A DNA stretch of 64,000 bases, taken from contig OZ255821.1 of assembly GCA_965277435.1 (NCBI GenBank), positions 2,356,001 through 2,420,000 of the forward strand. The letters run 5' to 3'. The translations under genes and the position numbers were made by a program. The stretch comes from Bog-105 sp965277435. GTDB lineage: Bacteria > Acidobacteriota > Terriglobia > Bryobacterales > Bryobacteraceae. This document shows positions 43,046 to 52,217 of the stretch, one piece after another. The notes under the pieces are model-generated. The model had not been told where the DNA came from. It was given only the letters and a program-made list of their open reading frames with translations, and did no database searches. Numbering within the stretch: the first letter of the stretch is position 1; each line of letters starts with the position of its first letter.

Positions 43046-44998
43046 ATGAAACGCAGAGATTTTTTGAAGGGGACAGCGGCCGCAACGGGCGGAGGGCTGC
43101 TGGCGGGTTTGGGGCCGATAAGAGGGCAGGGCGCGAGCAATGCGGCGGCGGTACCGGGGGCCAAACCGAATATTCTGCTGATTCTCGTGGATGAGTTGCG
43201 GTATCCGACGGTGTTTCCGGCCGGCATCAATACACCCGGTGAGTTTTTGAAGAAACACATGCCGAACGTTCACAAGCTGTGGGCCAAAGGCGTGAAGTTT
43301 GGAAATTACCACAATGCGGCGAATGCGTGTACGCCGTCGCGCGGAGTGATGATCACGGGTTTGTATTCGCAGCAAAACTGGCTCTTGACGACGATTCTGT
43401 CGACGCCGCCACCGGTGTGTGACGCGCCCCCAACGCCGCCGAAGCCGACGCGGCAACCGGTATTGAATCCGGCTTATCCGACTTTTGGCAAGCTGCTGCG
43501 AGCCGGGGGATATCAAACACCCTATATCGGCAAGTGGCACGTCTCGGATCCGCCGCCGGGCGCTGGAGCGCTGGACAATTACGGCTTCGATTTCATGACC
43601 TATTACGATCCGACGGGAGACAACCTGCAGGGAACGTATGGAGATGAATGCAAGGGTTATCACAACGATGCGTACTCGGCGGGGCAGGCGGTGGACTGGT
43701 TGACAGCGGAAAAGAAGAACCCGACCGAGCCGTGGTGTTTGACGGTGAGTCTGATAAACCCGCATGACCGGGAATTCTTTCCGGCGGGGACGGAGTTTCA
43801 AACGGTATCGGATTTATTTGAGCCATCGAGCGGGTTGAATCCGGATAACCTGTCGCAACTGAGGCCGGGGTATGGCACAAGCAATGGCCCGGTGGTGCCC
43901 TGGGACACGAATAAGTTGAAGAGTCCGAAGTCGTACGGGTATCCGGTGCTGCCGCCGAACTGGGAATCGCGGAATGCGCTGCAGGAAAAACCATCGACGC
44001 AGGTGTTTATTCATGATTTCGCGCAGGGCATCTGGGGCGGTATTACGGATGACGCGAAGCAGGATACGCCGACGATCGAGCAGTATCCAAATCCGAACAA
44101 GTTCGAGAATCTGCAGTTAGGTATCGCGAAGATGCCGTATAGCTACTGGCAGCGCGGGCTGGACAGTTACACGCAAGTGATGGAGATTGTCGACTGCCAG
44201 ATTGGCCGGGTGCTGGATGCGCTGCACACTTTATCGGAAGAAGAGGTCGAGAACACGGTAATTGTGTTCGCGTCGGACCATGGGGAGTATTCGGGCGCGC
44301 ACGGTATGGTGCAAGGAAAGATGGCTACGTGTTACGAAGAAGCGTGGCACATTCCGTTGATTGTGGTCGACCCAAGTGGACGCTTTACCGGCCAGACACA
44401 TAAGATACGGACCGGGCTAACTTCGTCGGTGGATTTATTCAATATGCTAGTCAGCCTGGGTTATAGCGGGACAACGGATTGGATGAATACGCGCCAGCTG
44501 GCGAAGATCTACGGCGGCCGCCATGACATGATTTCGATGCTGAAGTCAGCCGACGCACCAGGGAGACCGTATGTGCTGCTGGCGACGGACGAAATTGTGC
44601 CGAATTACTTTATTTTTAACAATGCGCCGACTCATGTGCTGGGTTTCCGTACGGACGAAAGCAAGCTCGGGGTGTACACGAAGTGGGTGCCTGTAACTTC
44701 TCATATCTTACAGCGATCGCTGGAACTCGAATTTTATGATTATTCGACCTCGAGCGGACAAATGGAAATCGCGGACACGCATACGAGTGACTCGCGAGTT
44801 ACACCGCAGTTAGCGAATCTAATGAATAATCTGATTCCTAACGAATTACAGGAGAAGCTGCCGGGGAGCTTGGGATTACAGCAGGAAGGTTCTAAGATTG
44901 CTCATTTGCTGTATCGGGAATTTCTGGCGCTGCAGCCGTCGGGAGTTTGGAAGAACGGCGGTTTGCAGTCGCTGCTGGGATACGGGCGGATGTTTTAG
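43046..44998 (+). CDS. Tat-exported sulfatase
   Basis: 650 residues. Tat signal MKRRDFLKGTAAATGGGLLA. Type I sulfatase core: NILLILVDELRYPTVFPAGI with metal-binding Asp, NAANACTPSRGVMITGLYSQ with the CTPSR motif whose Cys (about residue 95) becomes formylglycine, GKWHVSDPPPG, and the second metal site VIVFASDHGEYSGAHGMVQG. It hydrolyses sulfate or possibly phosphonate esters in the periplasm; a formylglycine-generating enzyme is needed and is not in the window. ATG 43046 is chosen because it gives the complete Tat signal, with AGCAGGA upstream. Confidence 0.92.
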   Translation: MKRRDFLKGTAAATGGGLLAGLGPIRGQGASNAAAVPGAKPNILLILVDELRYPTVFPAGINTPGEFLKKHMPNVHKLWAKGVKFGNYHNAANACTPSRGVMITGLYSQQNWLLTTILSTPPPVCDAPPTPPKPTRQPVLNPAYPTFGKLLRAGGYQTPYIGKWHVSDPPPGAGALDNYGFDFMTYYDPTGDNLQGTYGDECKGYHNDAYSAGQAVDWLTAEKKNPTEPWCLTVSLINPHDREFFPAGTEFQTVSDLFEPSSGLNPDNLSQLRPGYGTSNGPVVPWDTNKLKSPKSYGYPVLPPNWESRNALQEKPSTQVFIHDFAQGIWGGITDDAKQDTPTIEQYPNPNKFENLQLGIAKMPYSYWQRGLDSYTQVMEIVDCQIGRVLDALHTLSEEEVENTVIVFASDHGEYSGAHGMVQGKMATCYEEAWHIPLIVVDPSGRFTGQTHKIRTGLTSSVDLFNMLVSLGYSGTTDWMNTRQLAKIYGGRHDMISMLKSADAPGRPYVLLATDEIVPNYFIFNNAPTHVLGFRTDESKLGVYTKWVPVTSHILQRSLELEFYDYSTSSGQMEIADTHTSDSRVTPQLANLMNNLIPNELQEKLPGSLGLQQEGSKIAHLLYREFLALQPSGVWKNGGLQSLLGYGRMF

Positions 44999-45068
44999 GT
45001 TAAAGGGAGCGGGCGGTCTTGATGTGTTCGGGCTGCCCGGATTCGTTGGAGCGTGCTAATTTTTATGC

Positions 45069-45278
45069 GTGGCGCTATTAAGTTCGAGAATTACATCGCG
45101 TGCTTCGATTGAAGACAAAGGCGTCGTTCGGCGCACCGGGAGATTTTCCTCTGAGGACATCCACCGGGTATTGTTTTCTGACACGCAGCTCGAACCTCAT
45201 ACGCTCGATCAACTGAAAGACGGGCTGCGCAGAGGTATTAGGGAGAGGCGTGGGTGCCTTAAAGAGAAGTTTTATTGA
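45069..45278 (+). CDS. small protein, possible orphan antitoxin-like
   Basis: 69 residues from GTG 45069. The segment VVRRTGRFSSEDIHRVLFSD and TLDQLKDGLRRGIRERR resembles small antitoxin-like proteins with an arginine-rich helical C-terminus, but I cannot name the family. No toxin (for example PIN) gene follows. It may be an orphan, a remnant or not a gene. Confidence 0.3.
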   Translation: MALLSSRITSRASIEDKGVVRRTGRFSSEDIHRVLFSDTQLEPHTLDQLKDGLRRGIRERRGCLKEKFY

Positions 45279-45344
45279 ATGCGGTAGGCGATAGCGTCTT
45301 CCACAAAGCGATCTCCAATCATTTGTCCTCCCAGACGCATTCCT

Positions 45345-45917
45345 TCAACGTTTTTCGCTTTTCCGAAAATTTGACGGGCGGTCGATGCTCGCGTGATCGG
45401 GTTGAGCGGTGTTCATGTAGGAGTCGTAGCTGGTGGCGACGCCGGAAGGCATTGGAACGGCGACTGAGGAATTCGGGGTGCAACGGAGAAGGCGGACATC
45501 TTTCTGGCTGAGGGCCAAAAGATAAAAGACGTTTGGCGTGGCGAGGGCGGGTAGTAGCGGGCGGATGAAGAAGTGGGATCCCACGACAGCGCGCGGGGCA
45601 ACAGAATGGGCTAACCAATTCCCATGGAAGACACTGGGGGAGCGAAAGACGGCGATGGACTGGCTATGCGGCTCCGGATTTTGCAAGATGTTGTCAGAGC
45701 CGGCAAGAGAATCCAGGAGCGCCTGAGCCTCGACGCCAAGGGCTTCGACAGGGTGGCGAAGCTGCTGCAAGGCCTCACGCCAGGCGAGAGCATTGGCTTT
45801 AGGATTCGCGGCTACGAGCGGCAGATAGATGCTGATACACGGCCCGGGCGAATTCAGGAGGGGCTTCAGATCGTGGAGGCCAGCGAACGCGGAGACCTCA
45901 GCTTGTAAAGTTTCCAT
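45345..45917 (-). pseudogene. baeRF (eRF1-like) family protein, C-terminally truncated
   Basis: The N-terminal part matches bacterial archaeo-eukaryotic release-factor-like domain proteins: LLNSPGPCISIYLPLVAANP, LAGSDNILQNPEPHSQSIAV, IRPLLPALATPNVFYLLALS and the final YDSYMNTAQPDHASIDRPS. Relatives continue for roughly 180 residues beyond this point, so only about half remains, ending in unrelated codons (NFRKSEKR). Intact relatives are of unknown function, thought to interact with ribosomes. The truncation point is sharp, which suggests a deletion. Confidence 0.6.
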
Positions 45918-45969
45918 ACAGTTAGGAGACCGCAGGGGCTAGATTGCGTTACTTGTGCGTTTGGGGTTG

Positions 45970-46561
45970 CTAAAGCCTGGTAATGGACTTGAGATTGTGC
46001 CGCATGATGGGGCGGGGCGGCACGTGCGAGGCGACAATCTTGAATCCGGCGCGAGAGACAGTGGTGGCGTAACGGGTGCCGGAAGCGCTCGGTGTTTTGG
46101 CGGCGTCCAGTGGATAGGCTTCCAGCGCGGGGGCTTGGGCGCGCCTCGGCCTTTAAGGCGGCTGCGATCAGTGCTGACGTGACACCCTGTTTGCGATGGC
46201 CGATGCGCACATAAAAGCAGGAGAGAGACCATACCGGTAGTTCGTCCACGCGCCGGAGCCGCCAGGCGCGGTCCAGATGAGGCAGGTCAGCGCGCGGCGT
46301 TAACTGGGCCCAGTCGACAGCCAATTCGCCATAGAAGGCGAGCAGGCCGGGAGACGGACCACGTTTCACAATTTCATGGAAAGCTGCTTTGTTTTGTTCG
46401 CGGGGCTGCGGGCGATAGGCCGCGCCGATACGCCAGTACATGCACCAGCAGCCGTTGCAGGCACCTTTATTGCCGAACAGATCTTAGAACGCGGGCCAGA
46501 GGTCCGGTGTCAGTGGATGAATGGTGAGCGGCGGGTCGCTCTCGCCCCGCATGGGCTTCAT
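45970..46561 (-). pseudogene. GNAT N-acetyltransferase, stop and frameshift
   Basis: A GNAT gene with two lesions. The start MKPMRGESDPPLTIHPLTPD runs to WPAF, then TAA at 46484-46486 (probably from GAA), then DLFGNKGACNGCWCMYWRIG continues in frame. The acetyl-CoA loop WSLSCFYVRIGHRKQGVTSA is intact, but near 46150 the frame changes to APALEAYPLDAAKTPSASGT and FKIVASHVPPRPIMRHNLKS, ending TAG at 45970. It lies 12 bases downstream of hutH, so it was once in the ribA-hutH transcript. Confidence 0.75.
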
Positions 46562-46573
46562 CAGGAGATGCTA

Positions 46574-48079
46574 TCAACTTGTGAATTCAGCGAAGACGTT
46601 GGCGCGAATGGCGGCGGCTACCTTTTCGATGTCGAAGGAGAGAGGGCGGTCGGAGGTGAGTCTTGGGGCGAAGCCGCGGATGATTTCGCGGGCGCGCTCG
46701 AGAGAAGCGGAAGAGCGCAAGGGAGCGCGATAATCGAGGCCTTCGGCGGCGGCGAGTAGTTCGATGGCGATGGCCTGCTCGGCATTTTCGACGATCTGAC
46801 GGAGCTTCAGGGCGGCTGTCATGCCCATGGAAACGTGATCTTCCTTGCCGCCCGAAGTGGGCACGTTGTCGACGCTGGCGGGATGGGCGAGGATCTTGGC
46901 TTCATTCAAGAGAGCGGCGACGCAAACATGGGCGATCATGAAGCCGGACGATAAGCCGGGTTGGGAACAGAGAAAGGGCGGTAAGCCTTCGTTGCCGTCG
47001 GGATTGATGAGACGGTCGATGCGGCGTTCGCTGATGCTGATGAGTTCGGTGAGAGCGATGGCGGCATAGTCGAAGCCCATGGCGAGAGGCGCGCCGTGAA
47101 AATTGCCGCCGCTCAGCACGTCGCCGGTTTCGAAGACGAGGGGATTGTCGGTAGCAGAGCCGGTTTCGCGTTCGACAATCTCGCGGACATGCAGGAGCGC
47201 CCCGCGTACGGCTCCGTGGACTTGGGGCATGCAGCGCAGGCAGTAGGCGTCCTGTACGCGGGGATCGTTGGCGAGATGCGAGCGGCGAATCTCACTGTCG
47301 TCGAGCAGGGCGCGAAGATGAGCGGCGGCGGCGATCTGGCCGGGATGGGGGCGGACATCGTGAATGCGAGGGTCGAAGGCGCTAGGCGTGCCGAGGAGGG
47401 CTTCGAGAGTCATGGCTCCGGCCAGATCGGCAAGCGCGGTGAGGCGTTGGGCGCGCAGCAGGGCGAGTGCGCCGACAGCTGCCATGGCCTGCGTGCCATT
47501 GAGGAGCGCGAGGCCTTCTTTGGCGGCGAGGCGTAACGGTTGCAAGCCGGCGTGCTGAAGGGCCTCGGCGCTCGGGATGAAACTGTGTTGCCAGAGGGAC
47601 TGACCTTCGCCGATGAGACCTAGGGCGAGATGAGCCAGCGGGGCCAGGTCGCCACTGGCTCCTACCGAACCCTTTTCCGGGATGAGCGGGAGGAGATTGT
47701 GCTGGAGCAGGTCGAGCAGTGAATCGATGACGATGGGACGGCAGCCGCTCTGGCCGCGGGCGAGTACGTTGGCGCGGAGGAGGAGCATGGCGCGGGTTTC
47801 CGGCTCGGAGAGCGGGCGGCCGACGCCGCAACAGTGGCTGCGCACGAGATTGAGTTGCAAGGCATCGAGTTCGCCGGATGAAATGTGGACGTCGGAGAGT
47901 TTGCCGAAGCCGGTGTTGACGCCGTAGACGATGCGGCCTTCGCGCAGCACGTTATCGATGATCTGGCGGGAAGCGGCGACGCGCTCACGCGCTGCGGGAT
48001 GCAAATGGACAGCAAGGACGCCGTGCGCAGAGGCGTGGATCTGTTCCAAGGTCAGACATTGACCGGAGAGTTCTAACAT
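46574..48079 (-). CDS. hutH: histidine ammonia-lyase
   Basis: 501 residues from ATG 48079 (MLELSGQCLTLEQIHASAHG). It eliminates ammonia from histidine to give urocanate, the first step of histidine degradation. The MIO prosthetic group forms from Ala-Ser-Gly in EKGSVGASGDLAPLAHLALG (about residue 140). Other family signatures: YGVNTGFGKLSD, QPGLSSGFMIAHVCVAALLN and DNVPTSGGKEDHVSMGM. It starts eight bases after ribA, an unusual partner; no hutU, hutI or hutG is visible, so the rest of the pathway is elsewhere or the enzyme serves another role. Confidence 0.93.
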   Translation of the reverse strand: MLELSGQCLTLEQIHASAHGVLAVHLHPAARERVAASRQIIDNVLREGRIVYGVNTGFGKLSDVHISSGELDALQLNLVRSHCCGVGRPLSEPETRAMLLLRANVLARGQSGCRPIVIDSLLDLLQHNLLPLIPEKGSVGASGDLAPLAHLALGLIGEGQSLWQHSFIPSAEALQHAGLQPLRLAAKEGLALLNGTQAMAAVGALALLRAQRLTALADLAGAMTLEALLGTPSAFDPRIHDVRPHPGQIAAAAHLRALLDDSEIRRSHLANDPRVQDAYCLRCMPQVHGAVRGALLHVREIVERETGSATDNPLVFETGDVLSGGNFHGAPLAMGFDYAAIALTELISISERRIDRLINPDGNEGLPPFLCSQPGLSSGFMIAHVCVAALLNEAKILAHPASVDNVPTSGGKEDHVSMGMTAALKLRQIVENAEQAIAIELLAAAEGLDYRAPLRSSASLERAREIIRGFAPRLTSDRPLSFDIEKVAAAIRANVFAEFTS

Positions 48080-48086
48080 GCCGGGC

Positions 48087-48692
48087 CTAGAAGATATGAC
48101 CGAGTTTGTCGCGTTTGGTGCGCATGTAAGCGGCGGTGCTTTCGAGCGGTGGCACGATGATTGGGGCGCGCTCGACAACCTGTATGCCGGCGTTCTCGAG
48201 AGCAGCGACCTTGTCGGGATTATTCGAGAGCAAACGGACTGCGAGGACGTCGAAGTAACGCAAGATGGCGGCGGGCAGGGCGTAGTCGCGCAGGTCGGCG
48301 TCGAAACCAAGTTCTACATTGGCTTCGACGGTATCGAGGCCGCCATCCTGCAATTCATAGGCGCGCAACTTGTTGAGAAGACCTATGCCGCGGCCCTCCT
48401 GATGTTCGTAAATCAGAAGCCCGCGCTCTTCGGCTACGATGCCATCGAGCGCTAGTTCCAATTGGGAGCGGCAATCGCAGCGAAGACTGTGAAAGACATC
48501 GCCGGTGAGGCATTGGGAATGAATGCGGACGAGCGGAGGGCCGCCGTGGTGGGGCGACACATCGCCCAGGCGCAAAACGACGGCCTCTTCGGTTTCAGTG
48601 GGCCGGACACCTTCGAAGCCATAGATACGGAAGTGGCCAAAGCGACTGGGGAAATCTGCTTCGGCGACTTTATTCAGTTTGAAATCTGACAA
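48087..48692 (-). CDS. ribA: GTP cyclohydrolase II
   Basis: About 201 residues from TTG 48692, which has AGGA six bases upstream and gives the usual length; more upstream codons are open but unrelated. It converts GTP to the pyrimidine precursor of riboflavin. The zinc-binding cysteines are in SQCLTGDVFHSLRCDCRSQL; GTP-binding and catalytic segments include YEHQEGRGIGLLNKLRAYEL and ILRYFDVLAVRLLSNNPDK. It is the stand-alone form without the RibB domain. First gene of a ribA-hutH unit and divergent from the LytS-type kinase. Confidence 0.92.
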   Translation of the reverse strand: MSDFKLNKVAEADFPSRFGHFRIYGFEGVRPTETEEAVVLRLGDVSPHHGGPPLVRIHSQCLTGDVFHSLRCDCRSQLELALDGIVAEERGLLIYEHQEGRGIGLLNKLRAYELQDGGLDTVEANVELGFDADLRDYALPAAILRYFDVLAVRLLSNNPDKVAALENAGIQVVERAPIIVPPLESTAAYMRTKRDKLGHIF

Positions 48693-48799
48693 CGGATTCC
48701 TGAGAGTTGGATGGCCGGGACGAGCGCGATGACCCGAAAAAGGGATCCCGCCTTGTACCTTCACCCTTTATTATAGGAGCCGAAGACTGCTTCGCTCGG

Positions 48800-50167
48800 A
48801 TGCTTACACAACAGCAGCTGGCCGCGCTCCTGATCAAAGTGGCGGTATCGGCCTCGATTGCAAGCATTTTGATGCGCTTCAATCGCATTCAAAAGATCCT
48901 GCTGCGAGATGACCGGACGGTAAACGACCGCGTGCAACTGGCGTTTATATTCTCGATTCTGTTTGGGGCGAGCGCTGGTGTGCGCAGCCTGGCGAATCAG
49001 TATGCGGCAATCGATCTGGCGCTGGAAGGGTCGATCATCGCGGGATTTCTCGGCGGATATGTGAGTGGTTTGATCACGGGCTTGTGTGTGTCGTTGCCGG
49101 ATATGTTTGCGGGCAAGTGGATGTCGATGCCGCTGTTTGCGGCGGCAGGCATAGTGGGCGGTTTGATGCACGACCTGGCGCCCCGCAAAGAAGATATCTG
49201 GTACTTCTCGCCATTTGTCGAAATGAACCTGTACCGTTTTTTTCGACAGATGCTGCGTTGGAATCGCGGTGCGATTGAGCGCCGGGTGGTGAAGCTGGCC
49301 GCGTTTAACATCATCTGCAACGCGCTGGTGATCACGATGGAACTGCTGCGCTGGGGCATTCATTTGGGGTTTGCCAAGCACAACACATTTTTGTTGTTTG
49401 GAGCGGAGAAGGCGAGCGTCTGGCTGATTGTGTGGTCGGCGGTTACGACATTGTTTGCGGTGTGTTTGCCGATCCGGGTGTGGAGCAGTTTTCGAGCGGA
49501 GCGGCAACTGGAATTGCAGCGAGCACGATTGACGGAGGCGCGCCTGGCCGCGCTGACGAATCAGATCAACCCGCATTTTCTGTTTAACACTTTGAACTCG
49601 GTTTCGACGCTCATCCGCATCGATCCTGACCGGGCGCGCAGCATGGTCTACCGGTTGTCGAAGATTTTGCGGAAGCTGCTACGGAAGACCGACAATTTCG
49701 CACCGCTGCGGGACGAGATTTCCTTTATCGATGATTATCTGGGGATCGAGATGGTGCGGTTCGGGGATAAGCTGCGCTTTCAAAAAGAGATCGATGGGGC
49801 GACGCTCGACCGGATGGTGCCGAGCATGATTTTGCAACCGATTGTGGAGAATTCAATCAAGCATGGGCTGGCCGGGAAGGTGGATGGCGGCACGATCTGG
49901 CTGCGCACGCGCATGGAAGGAGCGAGACTGCTGATTACGATCGAAGATGACGGCGTGGGGATCGAGGAATCGAAGATGAACTCGCTGTTTCATTCCGGGA
50001 TTGGGGTCAGCAACGTGAATGAGCGATTGAGAGTGCTGTTCGGGCCCGGCTCCTGGTTGACAGTGGAGAGCCAGTTAGGCGAAGGGACAGTCACGATGAT
50101 CGAGATTCCGGAAGCGGAGAGCGCGGTGAGTACTTTGAGAGAGAGCGGAGCGGTGACGGAAGTTTGA
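48800..50167 (+). CDS. LytS-type sensor histidine kinase
   Basis: 455 residues from ATG 48800. The N-terminal 5TM-LytS-like membrane sensor has helices around LLIKVAVSASIASILM, LAFIFSILFGASAGVRSLAN, LEGSIIAGFLGGYVSGLITG and FAAAGIVGGLMHD. The His_kinase domain with phospho-acceptor His is in TNQINPHFLFNTLNSVSTLI (about residue 258), followed by the ATPase: ILQPIVENSIKHGLAGK (N box) and IEDDGVGIEES (G1). Kinases of this type normally pair with LytTR regulators, but none is adjacent. It probably senses envelope stress or a small metabolite. An ATG further upstream at 48707 only adds unrelated residues. Confidence 0.9.
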   Translation: MLTQQQLAALLIKVAVSASIASILMRFNRIQKILLRDDRTVNDRVQLAFIFSILFGASAGVRSLANQYAAIDLALEGSIIAGFLGGYVSGLITGLCVSLPDMFAGKWMSMPLFAAAGIVGGLMHDLAPRKEDIWYFSPFVEMNLYRFFRQMLRWNRGAIERRVVKLAAFNIICNALVITMELLRWGIHLGFAKHNTFLLFGAEKASVWLIVWSAVTTLFAVCLPIRVWSSFRAERQLELQRARLTEARLAALTNQINPHFLFNTLNSVSTLIRIDPDRARSMVYRLSKILRKLLRKTDNFAPLRDEISFIDDYLGIEMVRFGDKLRFQKEIDGATLDRMVPSMILQPIVENSIKHGLAGKVDGGTIWLRTRMEGARLLITIEDDGVGIEESKMNSLFHSGIGVSNVNERLRVLFGPGSWLTVESQLGEGTVTMIEIPEAESAVSTLRESGAVTEV

Positions 50168-50806
50168 CTAGGGCCGATTGTCGTCAGCGGAGAAGAACGA
50201 GTAATCGGCTGTGTAAGGGACCAGCGCCTGGTCGCCCACCTGGCAAGCTGCGGCAGGAGATGACCCGCCTACCGTGTTGAGCCGCTGAATGAAGGTGGTC
50301 TTCTTTAACAAAGTCGATGGGCCGCCGCTCGTTGCAACCGCCTTAAGCAATAGACAAGGAATGGCGCCGGTAGTGGGACAACTCGGGTCAGTTCCTGCGT
50401 TTACGCTCGCCACTTTCGTTCCCCAAACCCGGCTCGAGTCAAACGAGCTTTGCCACGTCGGGCAATTGACTTCGTCGGTCTCTGGAGAAACAGTGCAGCC
50501 AGATTGCGGCGTTTGGCTCGGTGCGGGCAGCGGGCTTAGAAAATGCGTTAAAATCTGCTGCCGAAAATGGCGAGACAAGCGCAACGACAAGGTTGCTTGA
50601 GGAGAATAGAATACCCAGGCATTGCCGCCGCTGCTTGCAGGCAGACAGATATAGTTCTGAGTGCCTCGGGCGTGGGCGGTGAGAAACAGCGTGTTATCGG
50701 GTGGCGGGGTCAACTCGGCGGGCGTCGCATCTTCACTCCAGGCGGCTGTTGATACACACAGGCCGATCAAGACGCTCAGGCGAACTGCCATTTGTGTAGG
50801 TTTCAT
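50168..50806 (-). CDS. exported DUF3455 protein
   Basis: 212 residues from ATG 50806 (MKPTQMAVRLSVLIGLCVST, signal peptide). The mature part shows the DUF3455 pattern: DNTLFLTAHARGTQNYICLP, WVFYSPQATL, WQSSFDSSRVWGTKVASVNA and the C-terminal ALVPYTADYSFFSADDN. Members are exported proteins of unknown function. Convergent with the LytS-type kinase gene. Confidence 0.8.
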   Translation of the reverse strand: MKPTQMAVRLSVLIGLCVSTAAWSEDATPAELTPPPDNTLFLTAHARGTQNYICLPASSGGNAWVFYSPQATLSLRLSRHFRQQILTHFLSPLPAPSQTPQSGCTVSPETDEVNCPTWQSSFDSSRVWGTKVASVNAGTDPSCPTTGAIPCLLLKAVATSGGPSTLLKKTTFIQRLNTVGGSSPAAACQVGDQALVPYTADYSFFSADDNRP

Positions 50807-51119
50807 GATGCGGCGTTGTCTTGCCTTCGTCCGATTCTCCCTCAACATAATAGCGATCTCCTCATATCGAGTGACACGGTTCGCATCGCGGGACAAACTG
50901 GTTGAGCGGCTATGCGCCCGTAATTCGCTGCCAGGAATACGGACAAATGGTAGGAAAAACGTCCAGATCCAACGCGGTCTCGACTGCAGCTTTTAAGCGT
51001 GCGTTTTCGTAGGACTCGGACAGAAGCTCCGGAAGGGCGGCCTGGAGGCTGGGATTCTCTCTCATGTGACGGTTTACCCGGTTCTGATGTTCTTTATTCG
51101 TGTAACCCCAACTCCTGGT
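50807..51119. other. non-coding stretch before ADOP fragment
   Basis: No supported gene. It presumably contains the promoter of the DUF3455 gene at its left edge. Confidence 0.4.
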
Positions 51120-51480
51120 CCGTTTATCGGGCTGACATCGTCAACCTCAGCCTGCGCTCCCGCGAAAATTTCTTGGTCTGGGGCTACGAAGCCACCGGAA
51201 ATTACTTTCAAACGCTCGGTATCCAGCCGCAGGTCGGCCGTTTCTTTACACCTGCCGAAGACGATGTCCCCGGAGCGCATCCTGTGCTCGTTCCCAGTAA
51301 TCGCTACTGGCACAGCCACTTTGCCGGCGATCCGCGCGTCCTGGGACAAACAGTCAGACATAACGGCTATTCCTTCACCATCATCGGTGTTGCGCCTGCT
51401 ACTTTTACCGGAACCGAGCTCATCCTTTCCTGTGACTTCTAGGTTCCCATGAGCATGGAACTCCAATCGAAGAGGGCTCC
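51120..51480 (+). pseudogene. fragment of an ADOP permease paralogue
   Basis: About 115 codons homologous to residues 170-285 of the intact permease at 52218: DIVNLSLRSRENFLVWGYEA, GRFFTPAEDDVPGAHPVLVP, NRYWHSHFAGDPRVLGQTVR and ATFTGTELILSCDF, then TAG (51440-51442) where the intact gene has TGG, then VPMSMELQS. Both ends are lost. DNA identity to the intact gene is high but clearly not complete, so it is an old duplicate or the relic of a neighbouring ADOP gene. Confidence 0.8.
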
Positions 51481-51499
51481 GCGATGACGGTCACACGAA

Positions 51500-51704
51500 T
51501 GTGCCGGCTGGGGCGCGTCTTGCGTTCGGATGTGCCGGTAGGTCGCGGCTTTCCAGTCAGCGCCTGCAGCATCCGCGGTTCCTCGATTCGCTGCAAGCAC
51601 CCCTTCAAAAAATCGAGCTCCAGCGTTTGCTGTCCGACCTTGCGCTCCAGTTGAGCAACCTTACTACATACGCTACCTATAGCTAGACAAATGCTCAAGG
51701 CCAA
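51500..51704 (-). pseudogene. IS3-family OrfA remnant
   Basis: The minus-strand frame contains KVAQLERKVGQQTLELDFLK, then GCLQRIEEPRMLQALTGKP, the leucine-zipper C-terminus of IS3-family OrfA proteins. The helix-turn-helix start and the whole of OrfB are missing. It sits between the ADOP fragment and the intact padR-ADOP pair, pointing to an IS-mediated rearrangement there. Confidence 0.6.
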
Positions 51705-51879
51705 GACGGACGCCGCAGGTCTGGGTTTCCAACTGGAGAAGATGGTAATCGGTGTTCCGCCATCCCCAACTCCGCAATAGCTCGTGTCCGGAACACACGC
51801 CTTGACATGTAAGTCACCTAGTCCCCTTGACTATCGACAAACAAACTGATTATTGTAGGTGGTCGAGAGGAATTCTTTC

Positions 51880-52209
51880 GTGGGTAAACCAACCGATCTT
51901 GTCCAGGGCACGCTCGACCTGCTCATTCTGAAAACCATCTCGCTCGAACCGATGAACGGCTGGGCCATCGCCAAACGCATCGTGCAAGTTTCGAACGACG
52001 TTCTTCAGGTCCAGCAAGGCTCCCTCTATCCCGCCCTGCACCGTCTCGAAAACCAGGCCTGGATCAAGGCCGAATGGAAAGATTCGGAAAACAATCGCCG
52101 CGCAAAATACTATTCGCTCACCGCGGCCGGGCGAAAACAACTCAAATCCGAACTCGACAGCTGGCGTCGCCTCTCCGACGCCATCGGCTTAGTCATCGAA
52201 GCAAATTAG
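51880..52209 (+). CDS. PadR family transcriptional regulator
   Basis: 109 residues from GTG 51880, with AGAGGA about eight bases upstream; an earlier GTG at 51859 is less favoured. Winged-helix PadR domain: LVQGTLDLLILKTISLEPMN, GWAIAKRIVQVSNDVLQVQQ, GSLYPALHRLENQAWIKAEW and SENNRRAKYYSLTAAGRKQL. It likely represses itself and the ADOP permease that starts nine bases after its stop. The same pair in decayed form is at 11094-12835. Confidence 0.92.
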   Translation: MGKPTDLVQGTLDLLILKTISLEPMNGWAIAKRIVQVSNDVLQVQQGSLYPALHRLENQAWIKAEWKDSENNRRAKYYSLTAAGRKQLKSELDSWRRLSDAIGLVIEAN

Positions 52210-52217
52210 GAGTTTCT

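Noticed and set aside
16985..51442. Genome-wide amber suppression (three TAG interruptions in good genes)
   Set aside because: Several intact genes, including recA and the sulfatase, end in TAG, and the interrupted genes lie in a region with many other lesions. Nonsense mutation is simpler.
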